A DNA stretch of 64,000 bases from Filosporella fistucella (GCA_030077755.1 JAQJZZ010000008.1:558001-622000); one strand, 5' to 3'. Numbered from the stretch's first letter, positions 24,353-35,953 are shown. Notes: generated by a model from the sequence alone, not told the origin. Numbers and translations are program-made.

Positions 24353-25556
24353 TGTAATATACTGGATGATAAAGCCAAGGAGTGTCGAGGAATGGCGAAG
24401 AACACGAAGCTATATGGTGATCCACGATCTTGGTTGGAAGGCGGGAGGATGCTACGATGGTGCAAATGTCAGGCTGCATGACTTGGAGGACGTTTATTGT
24501 GGTATCGAGAGGCTTTTTGAGGACCCACACTGCCTAATGATGCGGAAAAGGGATTGAACTTATCCTGGTCAGTTCGTGATCCAAACCTTCAAAGTAATAA
24601 ATGATTTTCTTTCACTTTGTCTGTCAAACTGTGTCCCTCACTGCCAATTTCCTTTTTTTGAAACCAGAGTCCCTTCATTCTAGAACAATCTTGAATTTTA
24701 AACAGACCCAGCCATTTGCAGGATTTTTTTTTTTTAGCAACTCACTTTCATTCTTGTCACGGCTCAAAAGTCCGAAAAAAGAACGAAGGGAGATGATATG
24801 CCTACTCCAAAAGAATCGATCTATCATGGAGTGTCATTCTGTTCCCGGCGGCTAAGGACATAATAGATTTTGAGCTTCACAACAGTGAGGACGTCTATGA
24901 GAAGCTGGAAAAGACGTGTGGATTTATGAAAGATTGAAAGGAGGGAGTCTTTCGAGTTTGGGGGCACGAAATGTGATCAATCAGAACGATAAAAATGTCG
25001 CCCTTGAACGCATCATAGACCCAATTTTAAAACGTCTTTTTGTCTTTCAACTTCCTATTGACAGAGAACAAGACGACGCCGAATGTCTGCTAACACCTTC
25101 TTTACCTTTGTAAAAAATTGTTTCTATCCACAGAGAATTGACAATGGGCAATATCAATACCGCCGCAGTGCATCCTGGTCAACGTGATAAAGAGAGGCAA
25201 GACGACTTCTTTGCCATCAACCCTAACTTTACCTGCAACCTTAATCTCTTATTTGATCGGTTTCCAGCTAGCACTGCTCCACACAGTTTCAAATCCTAAT
25301 TGTATCTGCTTTCTTTCTTCACGCAGTAGCGCTACTCAATTTCCAGCCTCCCAATTGTTGTCTGAAATTGATACCCATTATCGAAATGCCCTTCTGGTGC
25401 TATACCAGGTGATGACGATATTCCAACAGGAGCAAAGAGTGATGCGTATGAGCTTAGCTCTAGAGGCATCCTGTACCCGACAATAAAGAACTATAAGTAG
25501 TTTGGAAATGTAGCTACTTCGGTTTAACTGACGAAGCCACAATCCTTAATATCAAC
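24353..25556. other. Intergenic with possible leader duplicates
   Basis: Short frames only. From about 25490 the sequence resembles a segment about 175 bp further on (near 25664-25735), sharing GCTACTTCGGTTTAACTGAC-like words. The leader of the next 2EXR copy therefore seems to be duplicated. Confidence 0.4.
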
Positions 25557-26883
25557 ATGCCTCCTTCTAATACTATACCGAATGATGATGCTCTCCCAAG
25601 TGCAGCGAAAGATGATGAAATCGAGCTTGACGGTAAGATTGTCAAGATAAAGGATGTAAAGAGCTGTAATTAGTCTGAAACAACAGCTACTTCGTTCGGT
25701 TCAACTGACAAAACCACAGTCCTTGAACCATACAGGTTTCCCCCAGCATAGATGTGTACAAACTCTCCAAAGCTTGATAGAAAAGTCACATCTATTGTTA
25801 GAGGACCTGATGGACCGTATGAAAGCTGAAGTGACGCGGTTTCTTGGGGATGAGTTAGGCTCTATATCAGGCCTCTACAAGGAGTATATTACTGTTAGAA
25901 GGAAGTTTAATTTCCTGACTCTCAAGCATAATCCAGTATTCCACCCATTTCCCAGGCTGACGATTGAGCTTCGCCGAAATTTATGGAATCACGCGCATCC
26001 TGACGCCAGAGTTCTCTTATTGGAAGTTTCTCTTGAGGACATAGGGGTAATCATGTGGAGTTTCGAGGATGGAGATTGGGCTCCGCTCCTTTCAGCGCTT
26101 GATGCTGCTAATCGCGAATCAAGAGCTATGTTTTTCGAGAACTACACAGCCTTCAAGCTTGGAAGGGTTTTTGATCTTTTGCAACTTCCTATAGCACACA
26201 ACTGCCGAGTCTTGATCGGCTATTCAAGAAATACTGTGGCCATACCCTTCGAACCCCTCAGCAACATTGACCACTGGTTCGTAAAGGTTGACTGCGCTCG
26301 AATTGAGCATCTTGGATTTGTTTCAGACAACGCCGCAACCCACAAACTAAACGTCAAATGGCATGCACCCGAGCAGGAGAATGTATTCGTCTGTCAAACC
26401 TTTCACTCATCGTTCCATCAGAAATTAACCGGCCGTATGACTTTGAGGGAATGCTTCGCCTGGTTCCAGTCGACACGGATATCCATGATTGGGAAATCGA
26501 GTTTGTTTTCTTAGATGATGAGGGTGGAGAGATGATGACACCATATGCTCGAGGTGGAGAGATAACCAGGCTATGCAACGATGCAAACTATGCTCGAGGA
26601 CATTTCAACGACGAAGTAGAACATGACATTAAGTTTTGGGACAAAGTCAAGGTTCGATTTTCGATGCTTTGCACTCGTCGGCGGGACTTCAAGGACTACT
26701 GCGCTTCCGAAAAAGTACAGATACCCGTTGAACGACAGGTACAATTACCGCATGTTTTCTCCTATTGTCGGGACGGCAAAACTTCAGGTCGCCGCTCTTG
26801 CATGCTCTCTCAAGATGGATCGGGATAGTGAGAGGATGTTTAGTGTCTACGATGGTTTGGAAAGCTTGTTCCTGGATGGATAA
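25557..26883 (+). pseudogene. 2EXR-like gene with interrupted reading frame
   Basis: Exon 1 (25557-25632) splices in frame to 25736 (GTAAGA donor, TACAG acceptor). The product contains FHPFPRLTIELRRNLWNHA, a 2EXR-like signature, and stays open to 26514. Recognisable sequence then continues in a second frame (LVPVDTDIHDWEIEFVFLDD, about 26450-26520) and seemingly in a third frame ending at 26883 (LACSLKMDRDSERMFSVYDG). I found no clean canonical introns linking the three. An intron from GTATTC at 26382 to a TTTGAG acceptor near 26449 would repair the first break. It is either a frameshifted pseudogene or a gene with unusual introns. Confidence 0.55.
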
Positions 26884-27400
26884 TCTGGTTGTATCAGTAT
26901 CGTTTCTCTGCGTTTTGAGAGGAAGTACAACTGACAAAGATAGCTTTGCGACCGCAAAGAGACTTCGTGGCTCATAATCATGGACAAGGAAGATTCAACG
27001 AGGCTCAGGGCTAGATAGCTTCGCATAAGAAATACACTCTTCTCCGTGTGTTTTCAACGGCCCCAAAATCATGTCCGAGTAGAAAGAAATGGATACATTG
27101 GAAGGCTGATCCGTGATCACATTCTCGATCTGCTAGTCACACTATGGCCAGACTATGTGATTCATCATTTGGTCGAGGAAAAATTTTGCTAAACCTTGAG
27201 CGTGAGTCAGATCGTCGTTTTGATATCCATTCTCGCTAGACTGATACATGTGTGAGATCCGAACGGGTATTTATCTATACTCATAACGGGCGCAGATCGA
27301 CCAGCTGGTGAACTGTCTGCAATGGCGATGAGATTCTATGCTTATTGTGCAAATTGTGCCTACACTTATCTTATCTATGATTGTATTCTAGGTGTGCAAG
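26884..27400. other. Intergenic, nothing seen
   Basis: The gap between the degraded 2EXR copy and the MITE. Confidence 0.35.
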
Positions 27401-27564
27401 TACAGTAGGGTGCAATAAGTTTGAACACCCCCCCCTACTAGCGTAGATATTACAGGCTTTCAAAAATGCGCAGCCTGGATACTGCAGCCCTGAAAGTGCG
27501 CATACAAAGTCACGCTAGAACGTTGGCAGGGTGACGGTGTTCAAACTTATTGCACCCCACTGTA
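27401..27564. mobile_element. Tc1/mariner-type MITE with TA target duplication
   Basis: A 160-bp element (27403-27562) is bounded by 27-bp terminal inverted repeats. The left arm is CAGTAGGGTGCAATAAG followed by TTTGAACACC; the right arm is its reverse complement with one mismatch. Both ends are flanked by TA, the target-site duplication of Tc1/mariner/pogo elements. There is no coding capacity. Inside, ATGCGCAG and GTGCGCAT form a smaller inverted pair. It would need a transposase from elsewhere. Confidence 0.85.
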
Positions 27565-28091
27565 CTGCACATCAAAGGGATGATTCAAATAGGGGTACAA
27601 GCGAGACATGCTTTCCTAATCCGGCACAGCGCGGGTACGGTCCGCTACGGGATGTCTCACTACCCATGTCTTTAAGCTATCAATTCCACGTTGGTGGAGA
27701 TGAGGCTCCGCTCCAAAAAGCATTTCAATCGTCATCTGTTAACATTTAGGGTGCTGTTGTTAGCTGAGAAGCTTCTTTCGACATTGATAAGCCCCGCCCA
27801 ACTTACGATGTGTTTTAGATTCTCTTTTTGTCCTTAGTTGGGAAGGGCGGGATAATCCAGCGGGCTGAAAGTAAATATGTGGAGATAGACCTTGGTCATG
27901 TCTCTGATGGTAGATATGACGATCCAGGGTGACTTTGAGGGAGACATTTGCATATATCTAGGCAGTTAGATGCACTCAAGGCTCGAGACGTTTCCGAAAG
28001 ACTTCTATTCAATTTATTTTGTATTCGAAACTTTTTCGCTCCCTACCAATCCCGTTTGCATATGGTTCTTGGGGACAAATAATCTTTCATC
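27565..28091. promoter_or_regulatory. Upstream region of the DUF2235 gene
   Basis: No gene is visible. It is bounded by the MITE on the left, so the insertion lies roughly 530 bp upstream of the next start codon. Confidence 0.35.
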
Positions 28092-30164
28092 ATGGTCAAA
28101 CGATTTATCATCTGTTGTGGTTCGTGTATCTACAGTTCAAGCATAAATTTAGAGTGCTGACAAGATTCAGACGGAACGTGGAACAGTTCAGACACAGGAG
28201 GGGAGTCCAATCCATCCAATGTCGCAAACCTTAGTCGCATGATCGCACGACAAGGTGTAAATAACCAAACTGGTCAACCTATCGAGCAAATTGTCTATTA
28301 TCAGACTGGAGTCGGTACAGGTCCCACTGAGAGCTTGGCAGGAAAGATGGCTTCCACCATTGAAGGTTTGGCCCCACGACAGATTATTTTATCAGAAACT
28401 ATACTCAAAATTTGCAGGTATGACGGGAAGTGGTCTGGAAGAACATGTTCTCCAAGCGTACCATTTCGTTGCAACCAATTGGCAATATGGAGATGAGGTT
28501 CTGCTCTTCGGTTTCTCTCGCGGTGCTTATACGGCTCGTGCTGTTGGTGGTCTCTTGACACAGATGGGACTGCTGAAGCCGGTTGACTTGAAATTCTTCA
28601 ATAGCATCTACACATGCTACAAAGAGCAAGGCGATAAAATCAATTACACTCGTTGTAAACCAGATGGCGAAAGAGATCAGGAACAGGTAGACGCAGAGCA
28701 GAAAGCCGCGGAGAAAAAGGCTGCGGAAGAGAAAATCGCTGGAAGCTCTGCTGAGACTTCTGGATCTCAAACCAAACCCGGGGTGGTCAAACATGTGCAC
28801 GTTGACAATGGGTTCGCTTGGGATGACCCGAAGGCAAAAAACATCTACACGAAATGGACAGTGTGTCATGGACTTCGGGAGCAACCAAAAAGCTACTGGG
28901 AATCGGCGAAGAGCTTGGTAGGGGGTTCAACAGAAAAAATTCCATTGGAGAAGATCATCCTCGAAGCGCAGCCGAAGAAGATCACACTCGAGGTTATCGG
29001 TGTTTGGGATACGGTTGGTGCTCTGGGAATTCCACAAAGCGTGGTCAGCAGTGTGACTGGAGTGAATAAGGGAAAAGACTTTGCTGATACTGCCTTGAAC
29101 AAAAGTATGCCACCCGAGAAGATCTTGAAAAATGTTTCTAACTTGAAACAGGAGTTCTAAGAGCGTATCAAGCACTCGCTCTTGATGAACATCGAGGTGC
29201 TTTTGGCCCTTCTTTGTGGTATCTTAAAGGCGACCCAAAGGCCTCTGAAGAAGAAGACTTGAGCCAAATTGTTGATCTTCGTCAATGCTGGTTCCCAGGT
29301 CACCATTCCGACATTGGTGGTGGAGTAAGCAGTATGTCCAAAGACATGACGAAGAAGTTCGCCGACAATGCCGATGCCTACAAACTGGATCAAGTATCTC
29401 TCGCCTGGATGTGTGATCAAATTGACGGCCTTGTGACTTTCCACAGACTGAATTCAGACGTCTTCCTTCCGAAGGCGCCAACAAAAGCAACCCAGCTCGA
29501 GAAATGGACAGCAAGAATGTCGGACGATCCTATCAAATGGTATTATAAATCAAACACCGGCGGAGGCTCCATCATTCGAACTCCGGGAACCTATTCCAGG
29601 ATAGATCTCGACCCCAAAAAGCTGAAGGATAAGAACTCTGATGTGGTTCAGCATACACGAGAGAGAATGCATCCTTCTGTCAAACTGCTGCAGGATGCAA
29701 CAAATGTCAAGTCTGATGCCTTGGCTGAGACCAGGTCATGGAGTCTGTACGGCATCAAAAAATCACAAGTTCTCACTGAGGAGTGGAAATACGTCGTCAA
29801 CGCCGGTGGGAAGGGAGCAAAGTGGACTCGCGCGGAAGTGGTTGGCTCTGCTGCCACTCGTCTTTGGAGCGAGGTACCTGGCGTCAGAGCACTTGAGCTT
29901 GATGAGCACGTCATAAAGCCTGGTGGATATGAGGATAGGCTTCTGAATGACACTGCTAGGAAGCTGTTGGAGGAGAGGAATGCGGTTCGCATTGAAGAAA
30001 TCAAGAAGCTGGAAGAAAAGAAAAAGTCGGAAGAAAAGGAAAAGTTGGTGGCTGCAACTGGTGGAACCCCATTCGTTGCTACTGAGCGGTGTCACGCAGA
30101 ATGGTGGTTCAAGGTAGAGTGTAATGGAGTGCACACGGCTCGTGACTTCACGGAAAAGATATGA
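28092..30164 (+). CDS. DUF2235 alpha/beta hydrolase (Tle1-like)
   Basis: The model is join(28092..28119,28171..28365,28418..29104,29152..30164), 640 aa, all introns 47-52 bp. Splicing restores the family start KRFIICCDGTWNSS (DGTWN at residues 10-14). The nucleophile elbow is GFSRGAYTAR with Ser108 in G-x-S-x-G, and HHSDIGGG (about 354-361) carries the family His/Asp signature. The junction of exons 3 and 4 restores NKRVLRAYQALALDEHRGAF, which supports the model. DUF2235 includes the bacterial type VI phospholipase effector Tle1; fungal members are common and mostly uncharacterised, so esterase or phospholipase activity is inference. Odd features are a Lys/Glu/Ala-rich insert after residue 160 and a charged coiled segment near the C-terminus. 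Confidence 0.88.
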
Positions 30165-31665
30165 AACGGAATCAAATGCACTGGAGGTCATCCTACAAAA
30201 GCTAAAACATGAGACGAATTGAAGTTGTTGATACTTAGATATTTAGTAACAAGCTTTGAGCTAGAAACTTTTATCTGCCCTGTTCCGCCAACTGTAAATA
30301 TATGCCAGGTCACAATTGATTATTTTCCGCCCCAACACCATCGGAGAAGCACTCATTCAAACAAGCCTCATGTTTCATGTCATTCTTCATCCTGTTGGTA
30401 CTTTGATATAAGCGACCCCACAATTACAAAATATCGTGAAAGTGGGGAACCAGTAAAATCTGTTCCACCACAACCAAATATGAAAGGTGCTGCAGGAGAA
30501 AGATGAAATAGAAGAGGGCGATCAGCAATCCAAAATTCAGCCATACTGCTTGCAGCGAAAGTCGTGGCCCACTGGCTATAAGCCTTAGGATTCATTGAGT
30601 GCAATTGTTAAATACGCCACATGTATATGGATGTCTTAATCCTGCAAAAGCAGAAGCAAGGTGTTGATATCCCGCCGTGCTTGAAGCTAGATGTGGGTTT
30701 GCCATTTGAGATTCGTCATCAGACGTCCCAGCATTCTGGACTTTACTCAATCTTGACAATGGCTAGCTGGGATGTTTTGAAGTGATGAGTCCACTACGTT
30801 CAGCTGCCTCGATATCTTTTTTCAGGCAAAAACTAGGTCTGTTGCTTTTTCATCACCCTTTCAGTGAAAGAGTAATCTAGAACATCATAGGAAACGCTTA
30901 TTATTGAGGCTAAACAGAGGGGAATTAAGAAATACCGGTATGAAATCTATGACTCGTCCGCTTTTGCATCATTTAGTATCAAGTCCAAGAGGCTAGGCAA
31001 TCACTAGATTATAGTAGATGCAGTCCTCCCTTTCCAATTCAATAGTGGCTGTCTCAGCTGTCTCATAATTAGCCGGTGACAGATCATCTCCTCTTGTGGC
31101 CCTGTACCCCCCCTTTTGTGAGACATTTTGCGGGCCTTACCGAGCCGAGCCGCGTGGCTCTAGACACCCCATCGTCAATTCTTGCTGGATACAAATTTCA
31201 GCTTCAACCAGATAGCCGCCTGACAGCGGTGAACGGGCTGCATTCAGACGAAACTGCGGCCAAGTATACAAATTGAGCGTGACTATCCAATCTGGACCCT
31301 ATCTCATCTTCGATTGCAAGTGCTGAACATGCAATGTGTTCACAAAATGTGTATGGACTTCTAACTCGCATCATGGCGCTTTTTAGGAGGCTGATATCGG
31401 CTTCACCGAGGAAAACTGTATGCGAAGAGCAAGCGGAAATGACATAGTAGGTTTGTGAAGCTGACAGAGCTTTAGAGGCATAAAGTGCTTTGAGTCCCCC
31501 CAAAAAACCGTCAGGCTACGATTCATCACACTGAGCCTCCAACCATCCAGACCAATCATATATCTTTCAGACGCAAACAATTTCAAATTCATTATTTTGT
31601 ACCCTAAAAAGTGTAATTCGGCTTCTACTCATTACACTATTTCTCTTCTTTCTGAACGAGACAAG
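30165..31665. other. Intergenic, nothing seen
   Basis: 1.5 kb between the DUF2235 hydrolase and the large GTPase-containing gene, on the same strand. Only short frames; no repeat or RNA recognised. Confidence 0.4.
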
Positions 31666-34600
31666 ATGGGCGTCGCAAACGGCAATACCAATGAGGTATT
31701 CTCTCTTCAGCCAGCTCTCGGACAGAACATACAGCTCGGGATGCTGTATGATGTACGCACTCAGCAGTTCTTTGGCGGTATCTCACTTTGGAAGGACTCC
31801 GAGGTGAACGCTGCACAAGCTACAGACGACAAAAAGATCCAGAATGCCGAGTATAGATTCACATACTCGCTTGATGAGGCTCGGGACGACAGCTCACTTA
31901 ATGTGGAGGGATCATTGGCTCTAGACCTCAAGATGGTCAGCGCAGAAGGATCAGCGAAGTACCTCAACGAAAAAAAGTCAACCAAGCATGAGGCACGCAT
32001 CAACGTATCCTGCAATATTGAACGCAGAACACGTCGAATCCCCATGGAGGTCCTGTCGAGGATGACTTACGAAAAGAATCTTGACAGTGACGTATATACA
32101 CATTTTGTGGCTGAAGTAGTTGAGGGTGCAAGTGCGACTCTCACTATTGCTCGTTCCTGCTCTTCAGAAGAAGAAGCCAAGGAGATCACGGGTGAACTCA
32201 AGATCAAAATCGTTTCAATACCCGTGAGCGGGACTGCAAAGTTAGAGTTCAAGGAAGGAAGCAAGAATCTCATGGAAAATGTGAAGATATCATACTCTGG
32301 TGCCATGGCTGAAAATGTTGCCAATTTCGAAGATGCTCAACGAGTTGCCAAGGAAATGCCGTCGAAGTTGATGACACAGATGAATACTCTCAAGTACAAG
32401 CTGCTACCGCTCTCTCTTCTCGACAGCAAAGCGAATAAATTGATTCGCAGTATTGACACTGGCCTAGTCAACAAGACTGCTGAAGCTCTCAAAGCAGGAA
32501 ACGAGACTGTTCTGGCACTGAAGGAAGTTGCAGCCGATGAAGTGTTTCAGAAGCACTTTCCCACAATCCGAAAGCAGATATCCAACTTCCAAAATGCATT
32601 CTCCGCAGCTGATACCGACTTCGCAATGCAAGTACGACAATTGTTACCAGAACTACGAGATGGAAACACGGATGCTAATGAGAAGATTGCCGAATTGCAG
32701 AAGGTTGTTGGCCTTTACTCACGCCGGATTGATTTCGCTCAGCAATTTATTATTGCTAAACAAGGTGAGGCGATCAATCTTCGCTCTACAGTTGCTGCTC
32801 TGTTGGCCGATAGTTTCGAGAACCATTTGGGAGGTCTCAAGCCTGCGTCAAATGGAAATCTGGTCGACATTGCCCCTGTTCGTTTGTTTTTGTCCATCGG
32901 AGGCGGTTCTATCGGCATACCCAAACATCCACTTCAGACAAGTCTTGAAGCAACGACTCTCGATACTTTTGACACCGAAAACGGAGACGATGATGTTCCA
33001 GTTGAGGAATGGTTCGAGAACGCACAAACTCGTGCCAACCTAAGGAAATCGTGCAATGATATACGGGAACAGCGTAAGCTGATGATTCCTGGTGTCAATG
33101 TTTCCTTTGGAGTTGCAAGCATCGCCGCTGCAATGCGCGGTGGCAAGAAAGCAAGGACGAACATCGGCGACGTAATTCTCGAAAAAGATGGCGTACTGTC
33201 TATCGCCACAGGCATACTTCCCAAGGCACCAAGTACGCCGAAAATTACTGCAAATGGTCAGACATTGACTGTGGCTTGGTCTTCAATTCGTGAGGCGGAC
33301 GAAGAGGCTGCCATCCCGACAGCTGGCTTTGGTATAAGATATCGCCCGGTTCTCAATACCAACAAAGATGGGCCATTTCCTCGTGCAAGTGAGAATGAGA
33401 TCTTTCGAGATATCAAATGTCTTGCAACGGACAAAAGCATCGAACTCAAAAATTTATTTGATGATTGTGACTACGAGATCGAGCTGAGCTTGCACAGCTG
33501 CGTGGGATCATCGCCTTGGAGTACGACTGCTGTGGAACGCACTGAGAGACGCATGACTGAAGCCCGCAACATGATTGATTTCTTCGGCAAGAACAAGACA
33601 CTGCTCACCACGAAACCATCTTTCGACGGTGATAAGTCATGGGCCTTTGATAAAGACAAGAAGACACTATTTCTGGGAAATACCGAATACTTAAGACGGA
33701 AGACTAATGTCAAAGGGTTTCAAGACGAGATTGCGGTACGAATCGTCGATGTCGCCAGCGAATACAAGCCCGAGATCAAGATGCCGCCGCTCGAAAAAAT
33801 CGACGACACCATTGTAGCAGTCTTTACTGGGCCAAGCGGTGCCGGAAAGTCAACACAAATTAATGCTTTTGTATCGTACCTTCTTGGTGGCGAGGTTGAC
33901 GATCCAGCTCGTATTCTTCTCATCGATGAACGTGGTGCCAAGCAAGCTGCTTCAGTCACTCAAATGGTCACCTGCTTTCGTATACGGCCACTAGCTCCTG
34001 TTTTCGAAGGCAAAACAATGATGATTGTTGACACTCCTGGCTATGGGGACTCTCGAGGAGTTGCACGAGATGCCTTCGTCACTGCGGCTATGTCCGAATT
34101 CTTCGGCACTGTCAGCCATGTTAACAGCGTCATCTTTGTCTGTAAAGCCAACGAAGAACGCACAACACTACTCAGTCCAGTGGCCAGCTATGTTTTTGGC
34201 TTGTTTGCAAAGGATGTGCGCAAATGCCTTCGCACACTCTATACATTCAGCGATGGAGGGAAAGTACGTGCTAAGAATACACTGAAGGAGCTTCAATGGC
34301 CTGTTGAAAATGGAGAGGTATCAGTCAACAACTCGGCTTTTACGCTTGATCTGGAAAGCACCGAGGTGACAGGGAAAATCAGGGATCAGTGGATCGACTC
34401 AATCAAAGGACAATTTCTCTTGCAATCAATGCTCGTCAAGATGACGCCTGTACCGACAAGTGGCAGCGCCGAAGTGACCAAGAAGCGGATGAAACTTGAG
34501 GAGAAATGCCAGCTTGCTGAGACCAAGATCATGAGGACTGCCAATGACGCACAATATATTATTGCGCAACTGAAGGCTTTAGCCCTTGCCATTGGAGCCG

Positions 34601-35481
34601 CACCTGATGAGAAAGTTGCTCAACCGTATATCGAGACATTCAAGAAAGATGTCCCACCTGGGACCTATACTACCCTATGTCTGACTTGCAACTACACCTG
34701 CCACGAGGTCTGCGGATATTCGGATGATAGCGACAAAGTGAATTGTACGGCAATGAACAATGGAGTATGCACACAATGCCCGAAAAAGTGTCACTGGACC
34801 AATCACCACAATGCCACATTCATCATCGTCGCTGAGAATAAGACCGCATATGTAACTTCGCAGAGTCTGATAGACTCATGGAACAAGAAGAACAACACCC
34901 TTGAGGGTGTTCTTGTTGGCCTTTTGGACAGCTATCTGGAAGCACAAAAGATTCTGAGAACAGATATCCTCGATTTAGCAGATCTTAATGATCAGCTTCA
35001 ACAGACGGCACTCATGCACGATCCAAGTGGTCTGATCAATTATGTGGACCTGTTGATCACAGCGGCTAAGGCAGGCATCAAAGCAGGCAGCGCTAACGAA
35101 ACAATCATTACTCAGCTGACAACTGCGCGCAAGACGTTACAACTATTGACCGAACTGAAAAAGAAAAACAAGGAGATTGGAGGGGATCTCGCCATCTTGG
35201 TAGATGTTCTAGATCTTGTACGGAAGGAAATGACGCGCAGAATGGCTTTGCTACCAAATGCTCGCGCGGCAGAAGAGAGGAAGGCATGCTCGTTGTATAA
35301 TGATTTGCGCCTGAAATTGCCGCAGGATCTGATAGATAAGGCTCCACAGCCGTTGAGGATGGAAAGTTTGGTGAGCAAGGGAGCACTCTATGAAGAGAAT
35401 CTCAAAGCGGTGGTGACCTTGGTGGAGCTTGTGCTCAAGGATGGTGGCGTTGTTGCTGCACTTGCTGCGACTCCTCCTTGA
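31666..35481 (+). CDS. Stonustoxin/perforin-like, FN3 and AIG1-type GTPase multidomain protein
   Basis: One uninterrupted exon of 1271 aa from the ATG at 31666; the longer frame starts at a TTG. The N-terminus (ALGQNIQLGMLYD, then FFGGISLW, about residues 17-42) matches the opening of the stonustoxin-type MACPF-like fold. A long helical region follows (about 260-420), then a segment with VRLFLSI like the stonustoxin thioredoxin-fold part. Next comes a fibronectin type III domain (about 519-628). The GTPase has a P-loop GPSGAGKST at 722-730 and a switch-II DTPGYGDS at 789-796, as in AIG1/GIMAP/septin GTPases. A Cys/His cluster lies at about 1005-1047, then helical or coiled sequence to the end. 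No signal peptide or membrane anchor is seen, so it is probably cytosolic. The family link is confident; whether it forms pores is unknown. Confidence 0.85.
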   Translation: MGVANGNTNEVFSLQPALGQNIQLGMLYDVRTQQFFGGISLWKDSEVNAAQATDDKKIQNAEYRFTYSLDEARDDSSLNVEGSLALDLKMVSAEGSAKYLNEKKSTKHEARINVSCNIERRTRRIPMEVLSRMTYEKNLDSDVYTHFVAEVVEGASATLTIARSCSSEEEAKEITGELKIKIVSIPVSGTAKLEFKEGSKNLMENVKISYSGAMAENVANFEDAQRVAKEMPSKLMTQMNTLKYKLLPLSLLDSKANKLIRSIDTGLVNKTAEALKAGNETVLALKEVAADEVFQKHFPTIRKQISNFQNAFSAADTDFAMQVRQLLPELRDGNTDANEKIAELQKVVGLYSRRIDFAQQFIIAKQGEAINLRSTVAALLADSFENHLGGLKPASNGNLVDIAPVRLFLSIGGGSIGIPKHPLQTSLEATTLDTFDTENGDDDVPVEEWFENAQTRANLRKSCNDIREQRKLMIPGVNVSFGVASIAAAMRGGKKARTNIGDVILEKDGVLSIATGILPKAPSTPKITANGQTLTVAWSSIREADEEAAIPTAGFGIRYRPVLNTNKDGPFPRASENEIFRDIKCLATDKSIELKNLFDDCDYEIELSLHSCVGSSPWSTTAVERTERRMTEARNMIDFFGKNKTLLTTKPSFDGDKSWAFDKDKKTLFLGNTEYLRRKTNVKGFQDEIAVRIVDVASEYKPEIKMPPLEKIDDTIVAVFTGPSGAGKSTQINAFVSYLLGGEVDDPARILLIDERGAKQAASVTQMVTCFRIRPLAPVFEGKTMMIVDTPGYGDSRGVARDAFVTAAMSEFFGTVSHVNSVIFVCKANEERTTLLSPVASYVFGLFAKDVRKCLRTLYTFSDGGKVRAKNTLKELQWPVENGEVSVNNSAFTLDLESTEVTGKIRDQWIDSIKGQFLLQSMLVKMTPVPTSGSAEVTKKRMKLEEKCQLAETKIMRTANDAQYIIAQLKALALAIGAAPDEKVAQPYIETFKKDVPPGTYTTLCLTCNYTCHEVCGYSDDSDKVNCTAMNNGVCTQCPKKCHWTNHHNATFIIVAENKTAYVTSQSLIDSWNKKNNTLEGVLVGLLDSYLEAQKILRTDILDLADLNDQLQQTALMHDPSGLINYVDLLITAAKAGIKAGSANETIITQLTTARKTLQLLTELKKKNKEIGGDLAILVDVLDLVRKEMTRRMALLPNARAAEERKACSLYNDLRLKLPQDLIDKAPQPLRMESLVSKGALYEENLKAVVTLVELVLKDGGVVAALAATPP

Positions 35482-35953
35482 TCATGGATGATGAGATGAA
35501 ATTTGTTGAGGTTATTCTTAAGCTGTTTAGTGGCATTCAGTGTGCAATTTATGAATGATGACATTTTTGAAACCGCGAGTCCATGTTCGAGAATTCCGAT
35601 GCATATTTCATTAGGAAGCACTAATTTTGAGAGATGCCACCACGATCCAGTACTAGTCTAATCTCACACCTAGCCAGCTGGATGTGTGAACCAAAATCAT
35701 ATCTCAGGGCGAATGAAAATGAAGTGACTGACCGGATGGCCAAACTAGTTTCCAAGCAATACACTTTCGTAGAAAACAGTGCTCAAGAGCAGTATATGAA
35801 TCAAATGTACCTGCAGAGATCCCACCGATTTTAAACCCCGAGCCAAACAATAAAACAGGTAGCACAATCAGACGAAAAGATTCTTGCACTTGCACAGATA
35901 GCTGCAAGCAGCTTGGAAATCATTAGTTTATTCGGGTCAATACACAAAACACA
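35482..35953. other. Intergenic, convergent 3' ends
   Basis: This lies between the 3' ends of the large GTPase gene (+) and the PGAP4-like gene (-). Nothing else is seen. Confidence 0.4.
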
